Positions 1-7,387 of a stretch of DNA of 20,934 nt are shown piece after piece. The translations under genes and the position numbers were made by a program. The stretch covers positions 1 to 20,934 of the forward strand of contig JAVBMP010000094.1 of the NCBI GenBank assembly GCA_031552315.1, in the 5' to 3' direction. Source of the DNA: JAVBMP01 sp031552315 (GTDB lineage: Bacteria > Desulfobacterota > Desulfovibrionia > Desulfovibrionales > Desulfovibrionaceae). The notes below the pieces were generated by a model. It was not told where the DNA came from. It searched no databases and was given only the letters and a program-made list of their open reading frames with translations. Position 1 is the first letter of the stretch. Every line of letters begins with the position of its first letter.

Positions 1-2153
1 TAGTCCGGCGGCGGGGTTTCACCCGTGGTTTCCGCAATAACGCCGGGGCCGGCAAAGCCCACGTTGGATGAACGTATGCCGAACTGGTAGGGGGAGCAGC
101 CAAGAAAGCTGGCCACCGGCCCGGCGTAGGAATTGGTGTCATAGGTGACGATATAAAGCCCCCCGGCGTCTATGTAGCGGCGCACGGCCATGGTGCAGCG
201 CGGCATCTGGATTACGCCGTTGGTGCCTTCCTGAATGCGTATGCCCGCGGTGCCGTGCACATAGGCCAGGAAGGGGAAGCGTTTTTTCTCTGCCCGTTCG
301 GCGGCCAGGATGAACTTTTCCCCTTCTGCCGTGCCCACGGTGCCCCCGCGAAATTCCGCCATAAGCATGGCTACTATCACCTTGGTATCATTTATGCGGG
401 CTTCAAAGGTCATGCAGCCGCTTTTGCTGCCCACTTTGGCCTTGGCCTGGGCCAGCTTAAGGTCAAACCCTTCAAAATCCAGCGGGTTGCCGGATTCCAG
501 GTCTTCATTAAATTCAAACACGCTGTCCTGGTCAAACACGTTGTACAGGTACCAGTCATGTTCCATGGGGAAGTGGTGCCCGCAGTTGGGGCAAACCCCG
601 GCGAATTCGCCGTAAAGATCCGGCGCCCAGATATCAAGGCAGCCGTGCGTGGGGCTGTTGGGGCAGCTAACGGCCCGGTCTTCCCGCGCTTTGGGGCTTA
701 TGTAAGCCCATTTGCCGCCTTTTGCGCTGCTTTCCGCTGTCCAGTCGGAAAGGGTGGTCAGGCGGTCGGCGGTTTCCGCGTGGCGGCGGGCGCTTTTCAT
801 GGCCAGTTTGTCCACCAGTTTTTTTAGGGGCGAGGTAAGGCGCATCCACAAGACGGACGCTTCCGCCTGCACTTCTTCAATGGCGAACTGCAATTTTTTT
901 TGCGGGCGGCTGAACAGGTCATACTTGAAGTAGGAATGAATGTCCCAGGCCAGTTCATAGCAATAACCCCAGAAACGGCGCGAGAATGAACGCTGGTCCT
1001 GCACGGCGGCGCGGGAAAGGTTGCGGAATTTTTTGAAGCGCTTCAGCACCAGGCGTTGCCGGGCGGATTGCGACATGACCCAGCGCACTGGCACTGTTTC
1101 AGATTCTATGCCAGCGGCGGCCTTTTTGCGGTGAATTTTCAGCGCCCGGCCGCGCACCGGGGCAAAGCCGCGCACGGAAAGCACAATTTCGTCTGTGGCG
1201 CGCAGCACTTCATGCCGCAGGCGGCGGAAGAAATCATAATGATGGCAGCGCGCGCCCAGGGGCGGTTCCTGTATAACGCCGTCTATGTAGCCCATGCGCA
1301 GGTTATCTTCCGCTGTCATGCGCAGTTGGGTGGCGCAGTGTTCAATAAGTTCCGGGGTGGCGCGTTCGCCCTTGCGCAGGCGGCCTTCAATGGCGGCGGC
1401 CCCTTCCGGGGAAATTACGGAATAGTAGCCGTGGGAGAACATCAGGCGTTTGTCGGCCAGGCCAATGGCTTCCGCCCCGCCGGAGCCGCCTTCGGAAATT
1501 ATGGCCAGCACCGGCACGGGCAGTTCACACATTTCATAAAGGTTTTTGGCTATTTGCTGGGCAGCGCCGGGGCTGTCTTCCGTAGGGAAGGAACCGGGCG
1601 TGAAAATATAGGTGTGAATGGGGATATTTTCCGTAGCCGCAACCTGCATATAATGCAGGGCCTTGGCATTGCCCCAGGGGGTGGCGGAACCGCCGTTGCG
1701 TATTTCTTCCCCATGCCCCTTTTCCTGCCCTATTACCATAACAGACTGGTTTATAACCTTTTTGCCCTGGCGGCGGGTAACATAGGCCCGGGCGATAAGC
1801 ATGGACGGGTCTATGGAATGTTCATCTTTACTGCCTATTTCCGTGTAGTTGTCGTAGACGTTTTCCAGGATGTCGCGCAGGCAGATGCGTTGGGGGTGGC
1901 GCACAATGCGCACCTTGTCCATGGGGGTAAGGCCGGCTTCCAGCTTGTTTTCCACAAAGTTGAAGAGGTCTTCAATGGTTACAAAGGCGGCCTTGCGCTG
2001 TTCTGGTGAAAGGCCGGGGGCGCGTTCACGAAATTCCGCCAGGCGGGATTCCAGCAGGCGCACGTTTTCATTGTTCTTGCCGGAAAGGATGTCTCTAATA
2101 TAATTGAAGCGCTCAACCAGCGCGTGATACTTTTTTTCCATGTTAAATTCCAT
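1..2153 (-). CDS. accA/accD: Fused acetyl-CoA carboxylase carboxyltransferase, alpha then beta (3' end beyond window)
   Basis: Transfers the carboxyl group from carboxybiotin to acetyl-CoA, giving malonyl-CoA for fatty-acid synthesis in the cytoplasm. My reverse-strand translation is open from position 2153 to the left edge, about 717 codons with no stop. The N-terminal half carries the AccA-type motif EGGSGGAEAIGLAD near residue 220. The C-terminal half has a zinc ribbon (C-x7-C near residues 495-503 and CPNC near 520) and AccD-like motifs GGTVGTAEGEKF and GTAGIRIQEG near 610-640. Most bacteria encode separate accA and accD; an alpha-first fusion is, from memory, typical of Desulfovibrio relatives. 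It starts 9 bp after the accC stop, so the two are probably co-transcribed. The start is uncertain: the ATG at 2153 has no clear ribosome site, while the in-frame ATG ending at 2141 has GGA at a suitable distance. The first zinc-ribbon pair is spaced wider than the usual C-x2-C. Confidence 0.88.
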   Translation of the reverse strand, partial: MEFNMEKKYHALVERFNYIRDILSGKNNENVRLLESRLAEFRERAPGLSPEQRKAAFVTIEDLFNFVENKLEAGLTPMDKVRIVRHPQRICLRDILENVYDNYTEIGSKDEHSIDPSMLIARAYVTRRQGKKVINQSVMVIGQEKGHGEEIRNGGSATPWGNAKALHYMQVAATENIPIHTYIFTPGSFPTEDSPGAAQQIAKNLYEMCELPVPVLAIISEGGSGGAEAIGLADKRLMFSHGYYSVISPEGAAAIEGRLRKGERATPELIEHCATQLRMTAEDNLRMGYIDGVIQEPPLGARCHHYDFFRRLRHEVLRATDEIVLSVRGFAPVRGRALKIHRKKAAAGIESETVPVRWVMSQSARQRLVLKRFKKFRNLSRAAVQDQRSFSRRFWGYCYELAWDIHSYFKYDLFSRPQKKLQFAIEEVQAEASVLWMRLTSPLKKLVDKLAMKSARRHAETADRLTTLSDWTAESSAKGGKWAYISPKAREDRAVSCPNSPTHGCLDIWAPDLYGEFAGVCPNCGHHFPMEHDWYLYNVFDQDSVFEFNEDLESGNPLDFEGFDLKLAQAKAKVGSKSGCMTFEARINDTKVIVAMLMAEFRGGTVGTAEGEKFILAAERAEKKRFPFLAYVHGTAGIRIQEGTNGVIQMPRCTMAVRRYIDAGGLYIVTYDTNSYAGPVASFLGCSPYQFGIRSSNVGFAGPGVIAETTGETPPPD

Positions 2154-2162
2154 AAAAGCTGG

Positions 2163-3575
2163 TTAAAACAGCAAGATGTGGTTGGTTTTTTCTTTCAAAA
2201 ATTCCAGGTTGGACTTCAGGGCCTCTCCGGCGTTGTTCGCGCCGGAAAGTTCAACCCCCTGCAAAAAGTGGCTGCCCCGTTCACGCGCCTGTTTCAAGTC
2301 TTCTCCCCACACAATGCCCAGGGCCAGGTTGGGGTCAAATTCCGTGGGTATGTCATAGGGGCTGTCTGTGGGAATGTGGGTGTGCATTTTAAGCCATTCC
2401 TCATTTTGCCAGCCAAAGCGTTCAATGCGGCCCACCCAGGGGGTGAAGCGGCGGGAAGGGTCTTCCGCTATTATGCGGTATTCAATGCCCACGCCTTCAA
2501 AGCTAATATCTTCCTGCTTGTAACCCAAAGGTTCACCCAGGCCGGTGCGTATCTGTTCCGCTATAAGGTCTACCCCGCCTTCGCCGCTGATGCGGGCAAT
2601 GGCGGCGGAAACGCCGTTTTCCACCTGAATGCGGGTGTTTACTTCCATCAGGTAGGGGTTGCCGGCGCGGGTCACTATCCATTCCCAGGTGCCCACGCTG
2701 TCGTATTTGACTTTTTTCGCCATGGCCAGCGAATGCCGGATGATATCTTCCAAAACCCTTGCCGCGTCAAAGCTGTAGGCCACGGAAGAAGGGTCAAAGC
2801 CGGGGGCTATTTCCACGCGCTTTTGCAGGCCCGTGCTTTGAATGGAGCAGTTGCGCGTGCCGAAGTGCACCACGCTTTTGCAGTCACGGTCGGCCAGAAT
2901 TTGCACTTCAAGGTGGTTGAAGTCGCAAATGCGCTGCTCTATAAGCACGCCTTCATCCTTGAACTGGCGGGCCGCGTAGTTGCGCACCCGGCGGTAGACG
3001 GAACGGAACAGGTCAAGGTCGTAAACCTCCTCAATGCCCATGCCGCCGCCCCCGGCAGAGGCCTTTACCAGCACCAGGGGGCGTTCAATGCCTTCTTCCA
3101 GCTGGTAGCTGAAAAGGTCTTTGGCTATTTTTTCCGCTTCCAGCTCGTCATAAATGGGCCGGTCCGAACCGGGCACCGTGGGCACGCCAAGGCTGCGGGC
3201 CAGCCGTTTGGTATTTATTTTGTCGCCCAGTTCACGAATGACCGGCCAGGAGGGGCCTATAAAAATCATGGCCCGGTCGCGCTGTACAACGCGCCGGGCA
3301 AAGCGGTAATCTTCCGCAAAAAAGCCGTAACCGGGGTGTATGGCCGTGGCTTCGGCGGCGTCCGCCGCCGCCATTATTTCATTGGCGTCGTGATATGAAG
3401 AAATGCGAAAAAGGCTGTTTTCTCCACCCAGTTCCCGCGCCAGGCGCACATGGCCGGAAAAGGCGTCTTCCGCCGTGTACACGCAGGCAAAATCCACGCC
3501 AAGCTTGCGGCAGGCCTGCACTATGCGCATGGCTATTTCACCGCGGTTGGCTACCAAAACCTTATGTTTGCTCAT
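2163..3575 (-). CDS. accC: Biotin carboxylase subunit of acetyl-CoA carboxylase (divergent)
   Basis: Catalyses ATP-dependent carboxylation of the biotin carrier protein, the first half-reaction of acetyl-CoA carboxylase. About 470 residues, close to the usual 450. The N-terminal biotin-carboxylase domain starts VLVANRGEIAMRIV and contains HPGYGFFAED. The ATP-grasp glycine loop ASAGGGGMGI lies near residues 171-180, and NTRIQVEN near 313-320. The canonical NxRxQVEHPVTE is changed to NTRIQVENGVSA, and the usual E-R-D-C-S-I-Q segment reads GTRNCSIQ, so it is a divergent member; the catalytic-type R, Q, V, E and the downstream QK are kept. I chose the ATG at 3575 because AAGGA precedes it by 5 nt and the protein then begins MSKHKVLVANRG; an in-frame ATG at 3614 only adds a basic extension. 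No biotin carrier gene is in this window. A pyruvate or other acyl-CoA carboxylase subunit is possible, but the adjacent AccA-AccD fusion favours acetyl-CoA. Confidence 0.88.
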   Translation of the reverse strand: MSKHKVLVANRGEIAMRIVQACRKLGVDFACVYTAEDAFSGHVRLARELGGENSLFRISSYHDANEIMAAADAAEATAIHPGYGFFAEDYRFARRVVQRDRAMIFIGPSWPVIRELGDKINTKRLARSLGVPTVPGSDRPIYDELEAEKIAKDLFSYQLEEGIERPLVLVKASAGGGGMGIEEVYDLDLFRSVYRRVRNYAARQFKDEGVLIEQRICDFNHLEVQILADRDCKSVVHFGTRNCSIQSTGLQKRVEIAPGFDPSSVAYSFDAARVLEDIIRHSLAMAKKVKYDSVGTWEWIVTRAGNPYLMEVNTRIQVENGVSAAIARISGEGGVDLIAEQIRTGLGEPLGYKQEDISFEGVGIEYRIIAEDPSRRFTPWVGRIERFGWQNEEWLKMHTHIPTDSPYDIPTEFDPNLALGIVWGEDLKQARERGSHFLQGVELSGANNAGEALKSNLEFLKEKTNHILLF

Positions 3576-3633
3576 GATATTCCTTTTTTCCGCCTTCCGG
3601 GCAAAAAATTTCAAGCCCGGCCAGGCAGTAGCA

Positions 3634-3663
3634 ATTTAACCTTTAACAGGTTATAGATTCCAA
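3634..3663 (-). promoter_or_regulatory. Candidate accC promoter
   Basis: On the minus strand TTGGAA (3663-3658) and TTAAAT (3639-3634) are separated by 18 bp, an acceptable but non-consensus sigma70-type pair about 60 bp upstream of the accC start. It is the best pair I could find by eye in this divergent region; transcription from here is inferred. Confidence 0.35.
3637..3653. promoter_or_regulatory. 17-bp palindrome, candidate operator
   Basis: TAACCT (3637-3642) and AGGTTA (3648-3653) form a perfect 6-bp inverted repeat around a 5-bp AT-rich centre. It overlaps the -10 and spacer of the candidate accC promoter, the usual place for a repressor site. The regulator is unknown; a fatty-acid-synthesis regulator would be a natural guess, not a conclusion. 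Confidence 0.4.
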
Positions 3664-3675
3664 AACAATGTTCGT

Positions 3676-3693
3676 GTTCTTTTATAGAAGAAC
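3676..3693. repeat. Inverted repeat upstream of purine nucleoside phosphorylase
   Basis: GTTCTT (3676-3681) and AAGAAC (3688-3693) flank a 6-bp AT-rich loop, 18 bp before the phosphorylase ATG. It could be a small operator or an mRNA leader hairpin. It is too weak and AU-rich to look like a terminator. Confidence 0.35.
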
Positions 3694-3711
3694 TTTTGCA
3701 GGGGGTATTTT

Positions 3712-4551
3712 ATGCTAAATTACAAAAAAGTCCAGAATTGCGCGGAAGCCATATCCCGCGCGGTAAAACCGGGGTTTACCCCTGCCTTGGCCCTGGTGCT
3801 GGGCACCGGCCTTGGGGGCATGGCGGATGCCCTTGATGATAAAATATTCATTCCATACAGCACCTTGCCGGATTATCCGCCCTCTACCGCCCCCACGCAT
3901 AAAGGTGGTTTTGCTTGCGGTTTTTTACAAAAAACCCCGGTAATTATCCAGCAAGGGCGCTGCCATCTTTATGAAGGCTACAGCCCGGAAGATGTTTGCC
4001 TGGGCGTGCGGGCCATGGCCCGTTGCGGGGCCAAAACCCTGCTGGTAACCAATTCCGCCGGGGCCGTGAACCCGCTTTTCCAAACCGGCAACCTTATGCT
4101 GATAAGCGACCATATAAACCTTACCTGGCAAAGCCCGCTGACCGGGGTGAATGACGAGGCCTGGGGGCCGCGCTTCCCGGATATGAGCCAGGCTTATGAC
4201 CCGGAACTGATGCGCGTTATGGAAGAAGAGGCCATGAAGCTTGGCCTGCGGCTGGAAAAAGGCGTGTACGCAAGCGTTGGCGGCCCGCAGTTTGAAACCC
4301 CGGCGGAAACGCGTTTTTACCGCGCCGTTGGGGCGGACGCCATTGGCATGTCCACCGTGCTGGAGGTTATAGCCGCCCGGCACATGGGCTTGCGGGTGGC
4401 CGGGCTTAGCTGCCTTAGCAACAAAAACCTGCCGGACTGCATGGCCCCGAACAGCCTTGAGGAAGTTGTGGCCGTGGCGGAACAGGCCGCCGCCGGCCTG
4501 CGCAAGCTGCTTCCCGCCTTTGTGCGGCGGCTTGGGGCAATGGGGCAATGA
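3712..4551 (+). CDS. punA: Purine nucleoside phosphorylase (trimeric PNP type)
   Basis: Cleaves purine (deoxy)ribonucleosides with phosphate to free base and (deoxy)ribose-1-phosphate, in cytoplasmic purine salvage. 279 residues, normal for the inosine-guanosine type. Family signatures in order: an N-terminal LVLGTGLGG phosphate-binding loop; QGRCHLYEGY; VTNSAGAVNP; GGPQFETPAETR near residues 190-201; GMSTVLEVIAARH; and SNKNLPD, where the family usually has TNK followed by a purine-site loop. The base-binding Glu (in FET) and the Asn of SNK are present. The start is supported by a GGGGG ribosome site 7 nt upstream. The gene is divergent from accC and overlaps the next gene by 4 bp, so it probably heads the long plus-strand run. 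The trimeric PNP class is clear. MTA phosphorylase is a less likely alternative, and exact substrate preference cannot be read from sequence. Confidence 0.9.
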   Translation: MLNYKKVQNCAEAISRAVKPGFTPALALVLGTGLGGMADALDDKIFIPYSTLPDYPPSTAPTHKGGFACGFLQKTPVIIQQGRCHLYEGYSPEDVCLGVRAMARCGAKTLLVTNSAGAVNPLFQTGNLMLISDHINLTWQSPLTGVNDEAWGPRFPDMSQAYDPELMRVMEEEAMKLGLRLEKGVYASVGGPQFETPAETRFYRAVGADAIGMSTVLEVIAARHMGLRVAGLSCLSNKNLPDCMAPNSLEEVVAVAEQAAAGLRKLLPAFVRRLGAMGQ

Positions 4552-5021
4552 TGGAAAGCTTGCGCCTGGCCAAAGTGTTTACCGGGCTGGCCTTTACCTG
4601 CCTGGCCTGCATTTGCTTGGCCTGTTTTTTACCCGTAACCCCGGCCTGTGGAGCGGAACCCATGCGGAACGAGCAACGGAAGGAAGCAGCGGCCCAACGC
4701 GCGGAAAGTAAGCCCTACACAGAAGAATTTACCGGCGTTGTGGTTGACATGGACCGCAATGAGGAAATTTTGCCGCCCGACACGCCGGACGCCACCCCCC
4801 GTCAGCGCCAGACCCTGAAAATACTTTTCTGGGCGCTGCTAGGGGTTTTTGTCCTGATCATGGCGGTGGCCGGGGTAAAAATTCACAAAAACAAAACGCC
4901 GGCGGCCCATGCCCCCCTTGCTGAAGACAGGGAATGGATGTTGCAAAATTCCCCGCGCGGTCAAAAACCCGCGCAAAACAAGCCTGTGGAATATAAAGAC
5001 GATGTTGTGCAAAAGCCCTGA
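4548..5021 (+). CDS. Small exported single-pass membrane protein, unknown function
   Basis: I do not recognise this 157-residue protein. It has an N-terminal signal peptide (hydrophobic residues about 8-32, likely cleaved after ACGA), a short polar exported segment, one membrane helix near residues 89-110 (starting TLKILFWALLG), then a cytoplasmic tail of about 45 residues ending VEYKDDVVQKP. The tail resembles that of the 6517-7368 protein (IYQDDVIKKR). EFTGVV near residue 59 also recalls EFTGLV in that protein, though this may be chance. The cysteine-rich signal has no convincing lipobox. The start overlaps the phosphorylase stop in an ATGA arrangement, implying translational coupling; an ATG at 4551 is equally possible. 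Topology (outside, helix, short inside tail) suggests an anchor or partner for the three following exported proteins; that is inference. Confidence 0.7.
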   Translation: MMESLRLAKVFTGLAFTCLACICLACFLPVTPACGAEPMRNEQRKEAAAQRAESKPYTEEFTGVVVDMDRNEEILPPDTPDATPRQRQTLKILFWALLGVFVLIMAVAGVKIHKNKTPAAHAPLAEDREWMLQNSPRGQKPAQNKPVEYKDDVVQKP

Positions 5022-5074
5022 ACGCCCGCAAAACGGACAGTCGTGAACGGCAAAAAAACGCGAAGGAACAACCC

Positions 5075-5854
5075 ATGAAAGCCGCAAAACTTTTTTACAC
5101 CCTTGCCATTTTTCTGCTGCTTTGCCTTGCCCCGGCAAGCGGGCAGGCCTTTATGATTGAAAACGCCGAAGCCGGTTACAGGCTGGAATTGCCCGAAGGC
5201 TGGGAAAAGATGGAACTTGCGGCGGAACAGCAAACTCAGTTCCAGTCTATAATCGCGGGCACCCCGGTAAAATCTTTGACCGTGGAAATATTCATCAACC
5301 CGGCGGATCAGCTTGTGCTTGTCGTTGTTGACGGTGATGTTTCAGACGCGCTCTCCGACCCGGACTGGCGAAAACATTTTATGGCGGGCATGCTGGAATC
5401 CATGGGCGTTCCACAGGCCGAGCAAAAAATAGTCTTTTCACAACACCAGGCCAAATCCCGCATGGTATTTCAGGGCGTTCCAACCGCTGTGCAGGTAAAT
5501 TTTATCAAATCACACGCGGTAATAATGCTTGGCCTTGCCCCCAGCGCCGACAAAACGGCGGAACTTGAAATGTTGATGGGCAAAATAAGGACAAAAACCC
5601 CGGGCAGCGCGCCAAATGCCCCGGCTATGAACCAGTTGACCGGCCAGGAAAGCGGCCAGCCAGGCGGCCAGCCAGACGGCCAGACAGGCGGCCAGACAGG
5701 CGATCAGCCAGGTAGTCAGCCAGGCGCGCTGCCAACGGACAAGCCCGGCCTTGTGGAAATGTTCAAATTTGTGGTCTACTGTCTTATTGGCGTGGGTATT
5801 GGCATGCTGGCGCTCCATTTTTACAAAAAAAAGTTTGGTTCCAATAAAAAATAA
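5075..5854 (+). CDS. Exported membrane-anchored protein with Y-x-x-x-L-P-x-G-W domain and Gly-Gln repeat linker
   Basis: Function unknown. 259 residues: a signal peptide (about 1-25, cleavage after SGQA), an exported domain beginning YRLELPEGWEKM near residue 35 and ending near 185, a linker of seven four-residue GQxx-type units (about 190-217), a membrane helix (FKFVVYCLIGVGIGMLALHF) and a very short Lys-rich cytoplasmic end. The exported domain recurs in the next two genes: each has Y-x-x-x-L-P-x-G-W near the start and a hydrophobic strand preceded by K-x-H (here FIKSHAVIMLG) followed by a closing helix (ELEMLMGKI). A comparable opening motif occurs in other small secreted bacterial beta-rich domains, so I infer a periplasmic beta-rich fold. 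AAGGA 7 nt before the ATG supports the start. The 53-bp gap from the previous gene is short enough for one transcript. Confidence 0.72.
   Translation: MKAAKLFYTLAIFLLLCLAPASGQAFMIENAEAGYRLELPEGWEKMELAAEQQTQFQSIIAGTPVKSLTVEIFINPADQLVLVVVDGDVSDALSDPDWRKHFMAGMLESMGVPQAEQKIVFSQHQAKSRMVFQGVPTAVQVNFIKSHAVIMLGLAPSADKTAELEMLMGKIRTKTPGSAPNAPAMNQLTGQESGQPGGQPDGQTGGQTGDQPGSQPGALPTDKPGLVEMFKFVVYCLIGVGIGMLALHFYKKKFGSNKK
5642..5725 (+). repeat. Seven 12-bp tandem repeats inside coding sequence
   Basis: Seven consecutive 12-bp units, consensus GGCCAGCCAGGC, with units 2 to 5 nearly identical and the outer units degenerate. They encode a GQxx linker between the exported domain and the membrane helix of the 5075-5854 gene. 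The period keeps the reading frame whatever the copy number. Confidence 0.9.
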
Positions 5855-5890
5855 ACGCGGTCTGGCCGCCCACACCACGGGAACAACTGT

Positions 5891-6520
5891 ATGAAAAATT
5901 TCAAACCGCTTACCTTGTGCTGCCTGATAAGTTTTTTTGTCCTTGCCGCGCCCTGTGCCCGCGCCCTGACCATTGAAGGTGAAAATTCCTTCTACAGCCT
6001 TACCCTGCCGGACGGCTGGGAAGAAAACCTGTGGTTTCAATATCTGACGGACATCGCCAGCAAGCACAATATGCTTCCCCTTCCATCAACACAAAAGCGC
6101 GTTACCAGCGCGGCGGAAAAAATGTCTGTTTCCGTATTGCTGATTGAGCTGAATAATGAAGGGGACACCCAGCTAAGCCCGGAACAGCAGATAGAAATTT
6201 TTATGGATTCCTACAACATCAAATTGCTGCATATCCCCGCAAACACCCCGGTTTATGTGGATGACTCCGTCAGGGGGCGCTTTCGTCTTGTAGACGGAAG
6301 CACCCAGATAGTACACATGTATATTTTGAAAAAACACTTCTTGACCTTGACAGGCCAGGTCTATGACAGCGCGCTGTCTGAAAACGCGGACAAGCTGGAC
6401 GCGCTTATGGGGGCAATTGTTATTGCGCCGCAGCACAAATTACCGGCCCCGGAAAGTTCCGCTCCCGCACCCGCGCCCGCACCCGTGCCCGCAAACACAA
6501 TGTCAGGTAAACAAACATGA
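5891..6520 (+). CDS. Secreted paralogue with Y-x-x-x-L-P-x-G-W domain, no membrane anchor
   Basis: Function unknown. 209 residues with a signal peptide (cleavage likely after ARA near residue 25), then the same domain as its neighbours: YSLTLPDGWEEN near residue 34, and a late strand ILKKHFLTLTG followed by KLDALMGAI, matching the K-x-H strand and closing helix of the flanking proteins. Unlike them it has no C-terminal membrane helix. It ends in a Pro-Ala tract (PAPAPAPVPA) and a short polar tail, so it should be free in the periplasm or at the surface. The ribosome site is weak (GGGA 8 nt upstream). It lies 36 bp after the previous gene and overlaps the next by 4 bp (ATGA), so co-translation with the next gene is likely. 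A soluble partner of the two anchored paralogues is an attractive guess. Confidence 0.7.
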   Translation: MKNFKPLTLCCLISFFVLAAPCARALTIEGENSFYSLTLPDGWEENLWFQYLTDIASKHNMLPLPSTQKRVTSAAEKMSVSVLLIELNNEGDTQLSPEQQIEIFMDSYNIKLLHIPANTPVYVDDSVRGRFRLVDGSTQIVHMYILKKHFLTLTGQVYDSALSENADKLDALMGAIVIAPQHKLPAPESSAPAPAPAPVPANTMSGKQT

Positions 6521-7368
6521 ATAAAAACGCCGCGGCAATTCTGGCCCTGTTTTTACTGCTTTGCCCGCCCGTGGCTTACGCCAATATAAATACCGCCGCG
6601 CCCGCGGCTTCAGCGCAAGACAACGCGGACAATGTTTTTATGGATAAAAATTTGGGCTACAGCTTCACCCTGCCCGCCGGCTGGCAAGCTGAAGCGGACG
6701 AGAAGCTGCAAAAATTTGATGACAGCAATGTTGCCCGGGCCATGCAGTCTTCCTTTATGCACAAGGTTGGCAGGCCGCGCCTGGCCTTTATGGCCAAAAC
6801 CCCCCAAAACACCGGCGCCATTGTTGTGCTGACCGCCCCGCTGACCATGGATATGCAAAAAGACGCCACTCCTGCCATCATGCTGGGAATATATGAGCAT
6901 TTGCTCAAACCCTTCAGGCAGGGGGATGAAAACGGCAAGGTGTCACTGCTCCGCACGGATAACGGGGCCCTGATAAGCCTGAAGCGGCACAACGGTACCG
7001 TCCATTTTCAAAAAATTATATTTACAAAAAGCCATGTCATAAACATTCACGCCAGCAACAACGCCCCCAACACACCGGAACTTACGGCGGAAATTGAAAA
7101 AATGCTCTATTCATTCCGCATTGCGCCGGAAAAAATGTTGACCGCGCCGCTGCCGGCAAAAGAACAGCTTGACAATGAGGACAGCCGTGGGACATGGGGG
7201 GAATTTACAGGCCTTGTCATTATCCTGCCCGCCTTTATTGCCATAGGCCTTTTCAGAATAAAAAAGGCCAGGCGGCGGGCGGATGAAATGCGTAAAAGCC
7301 CGCCGCCGGATCCCAAAGAACTTATACAGGGCAAAATATATCAGGATGATGTTATAAAAAAACGCTAG
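6517..7368 (+). CDS. Exported membrane-anchored paralogue with cytoplasmic YQDDV tail
   Basis: Function unknown. 283 residues: a signal peptide (cleavage after VAYA near residue 22), an exported domain starting GYSFTLPAGWQAE near residue 47 and ending near 205 with FTKSHVINIHA and a closing helix ELTAEIEKMLYSFRI, a membrane helix near residues 228-245 (LVIILPAFIAIGLF), then a basic, Pro-containing cytoplasmic tail of about 38 residues ending IYQDDVIKKR. The exported domain is shared with the two preceding genes, and the C-terminal Y-x-D-D-V-(I/V)-x-K motif with the 4548-5021 protein. The ATG overlaps the previous stop (ATGA). The four genes from 4548 to 7368 thus form a set of exported proteins inserted between nucleoside and NAD metabolism genes. 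The shared tail motif suggests a common cytoplasmic partner; this is inference. Confidence 0.72.
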   Translation: MNKNAAAILALFLLLCPPVAYANINTAAPAASAQDNADNVFMDKNLGYSFTLPAGWQAEADEKLQKFDDSNVARAMQSSFMHKVGRPRLAFMAKTPQNTGAIVVLTAPLTMDMQKDATPAIMLGIYEHLLKPFRQGDENGKVSLLRTDNGALISLKRHNGTVHFQKIIFTKSHVINIHASNNAPNTPELTAEIEKMLYSFRIAPEKMLTAPLPAKEQLDNEDSRGTWGEFTGLVIILPAFIAIGLFRIKKARRRADEMRKSPPPDPKELIQGKIYQDDVIKKR

Positions 7369-7387
7369 AAACCACAAGGAACCGCCC

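Noticed and set aside
1056..2009. Long plus-strand open frame (317 codons) opposite the carboxyltransferase
   Set aside because: It is the antisense of the AccA-AccD reading frame, where recognisable motifs lie. Its composition (rich in Gly, Phe, His, Ala) is typical of the mirror of GC-rich codons.
2124..3398. Plus-strand open frame of 424 codons opposite accC
   Set aside because: Shadow of the biotin carboxylase gene; no recognisable motif and the same mirror-type composition.
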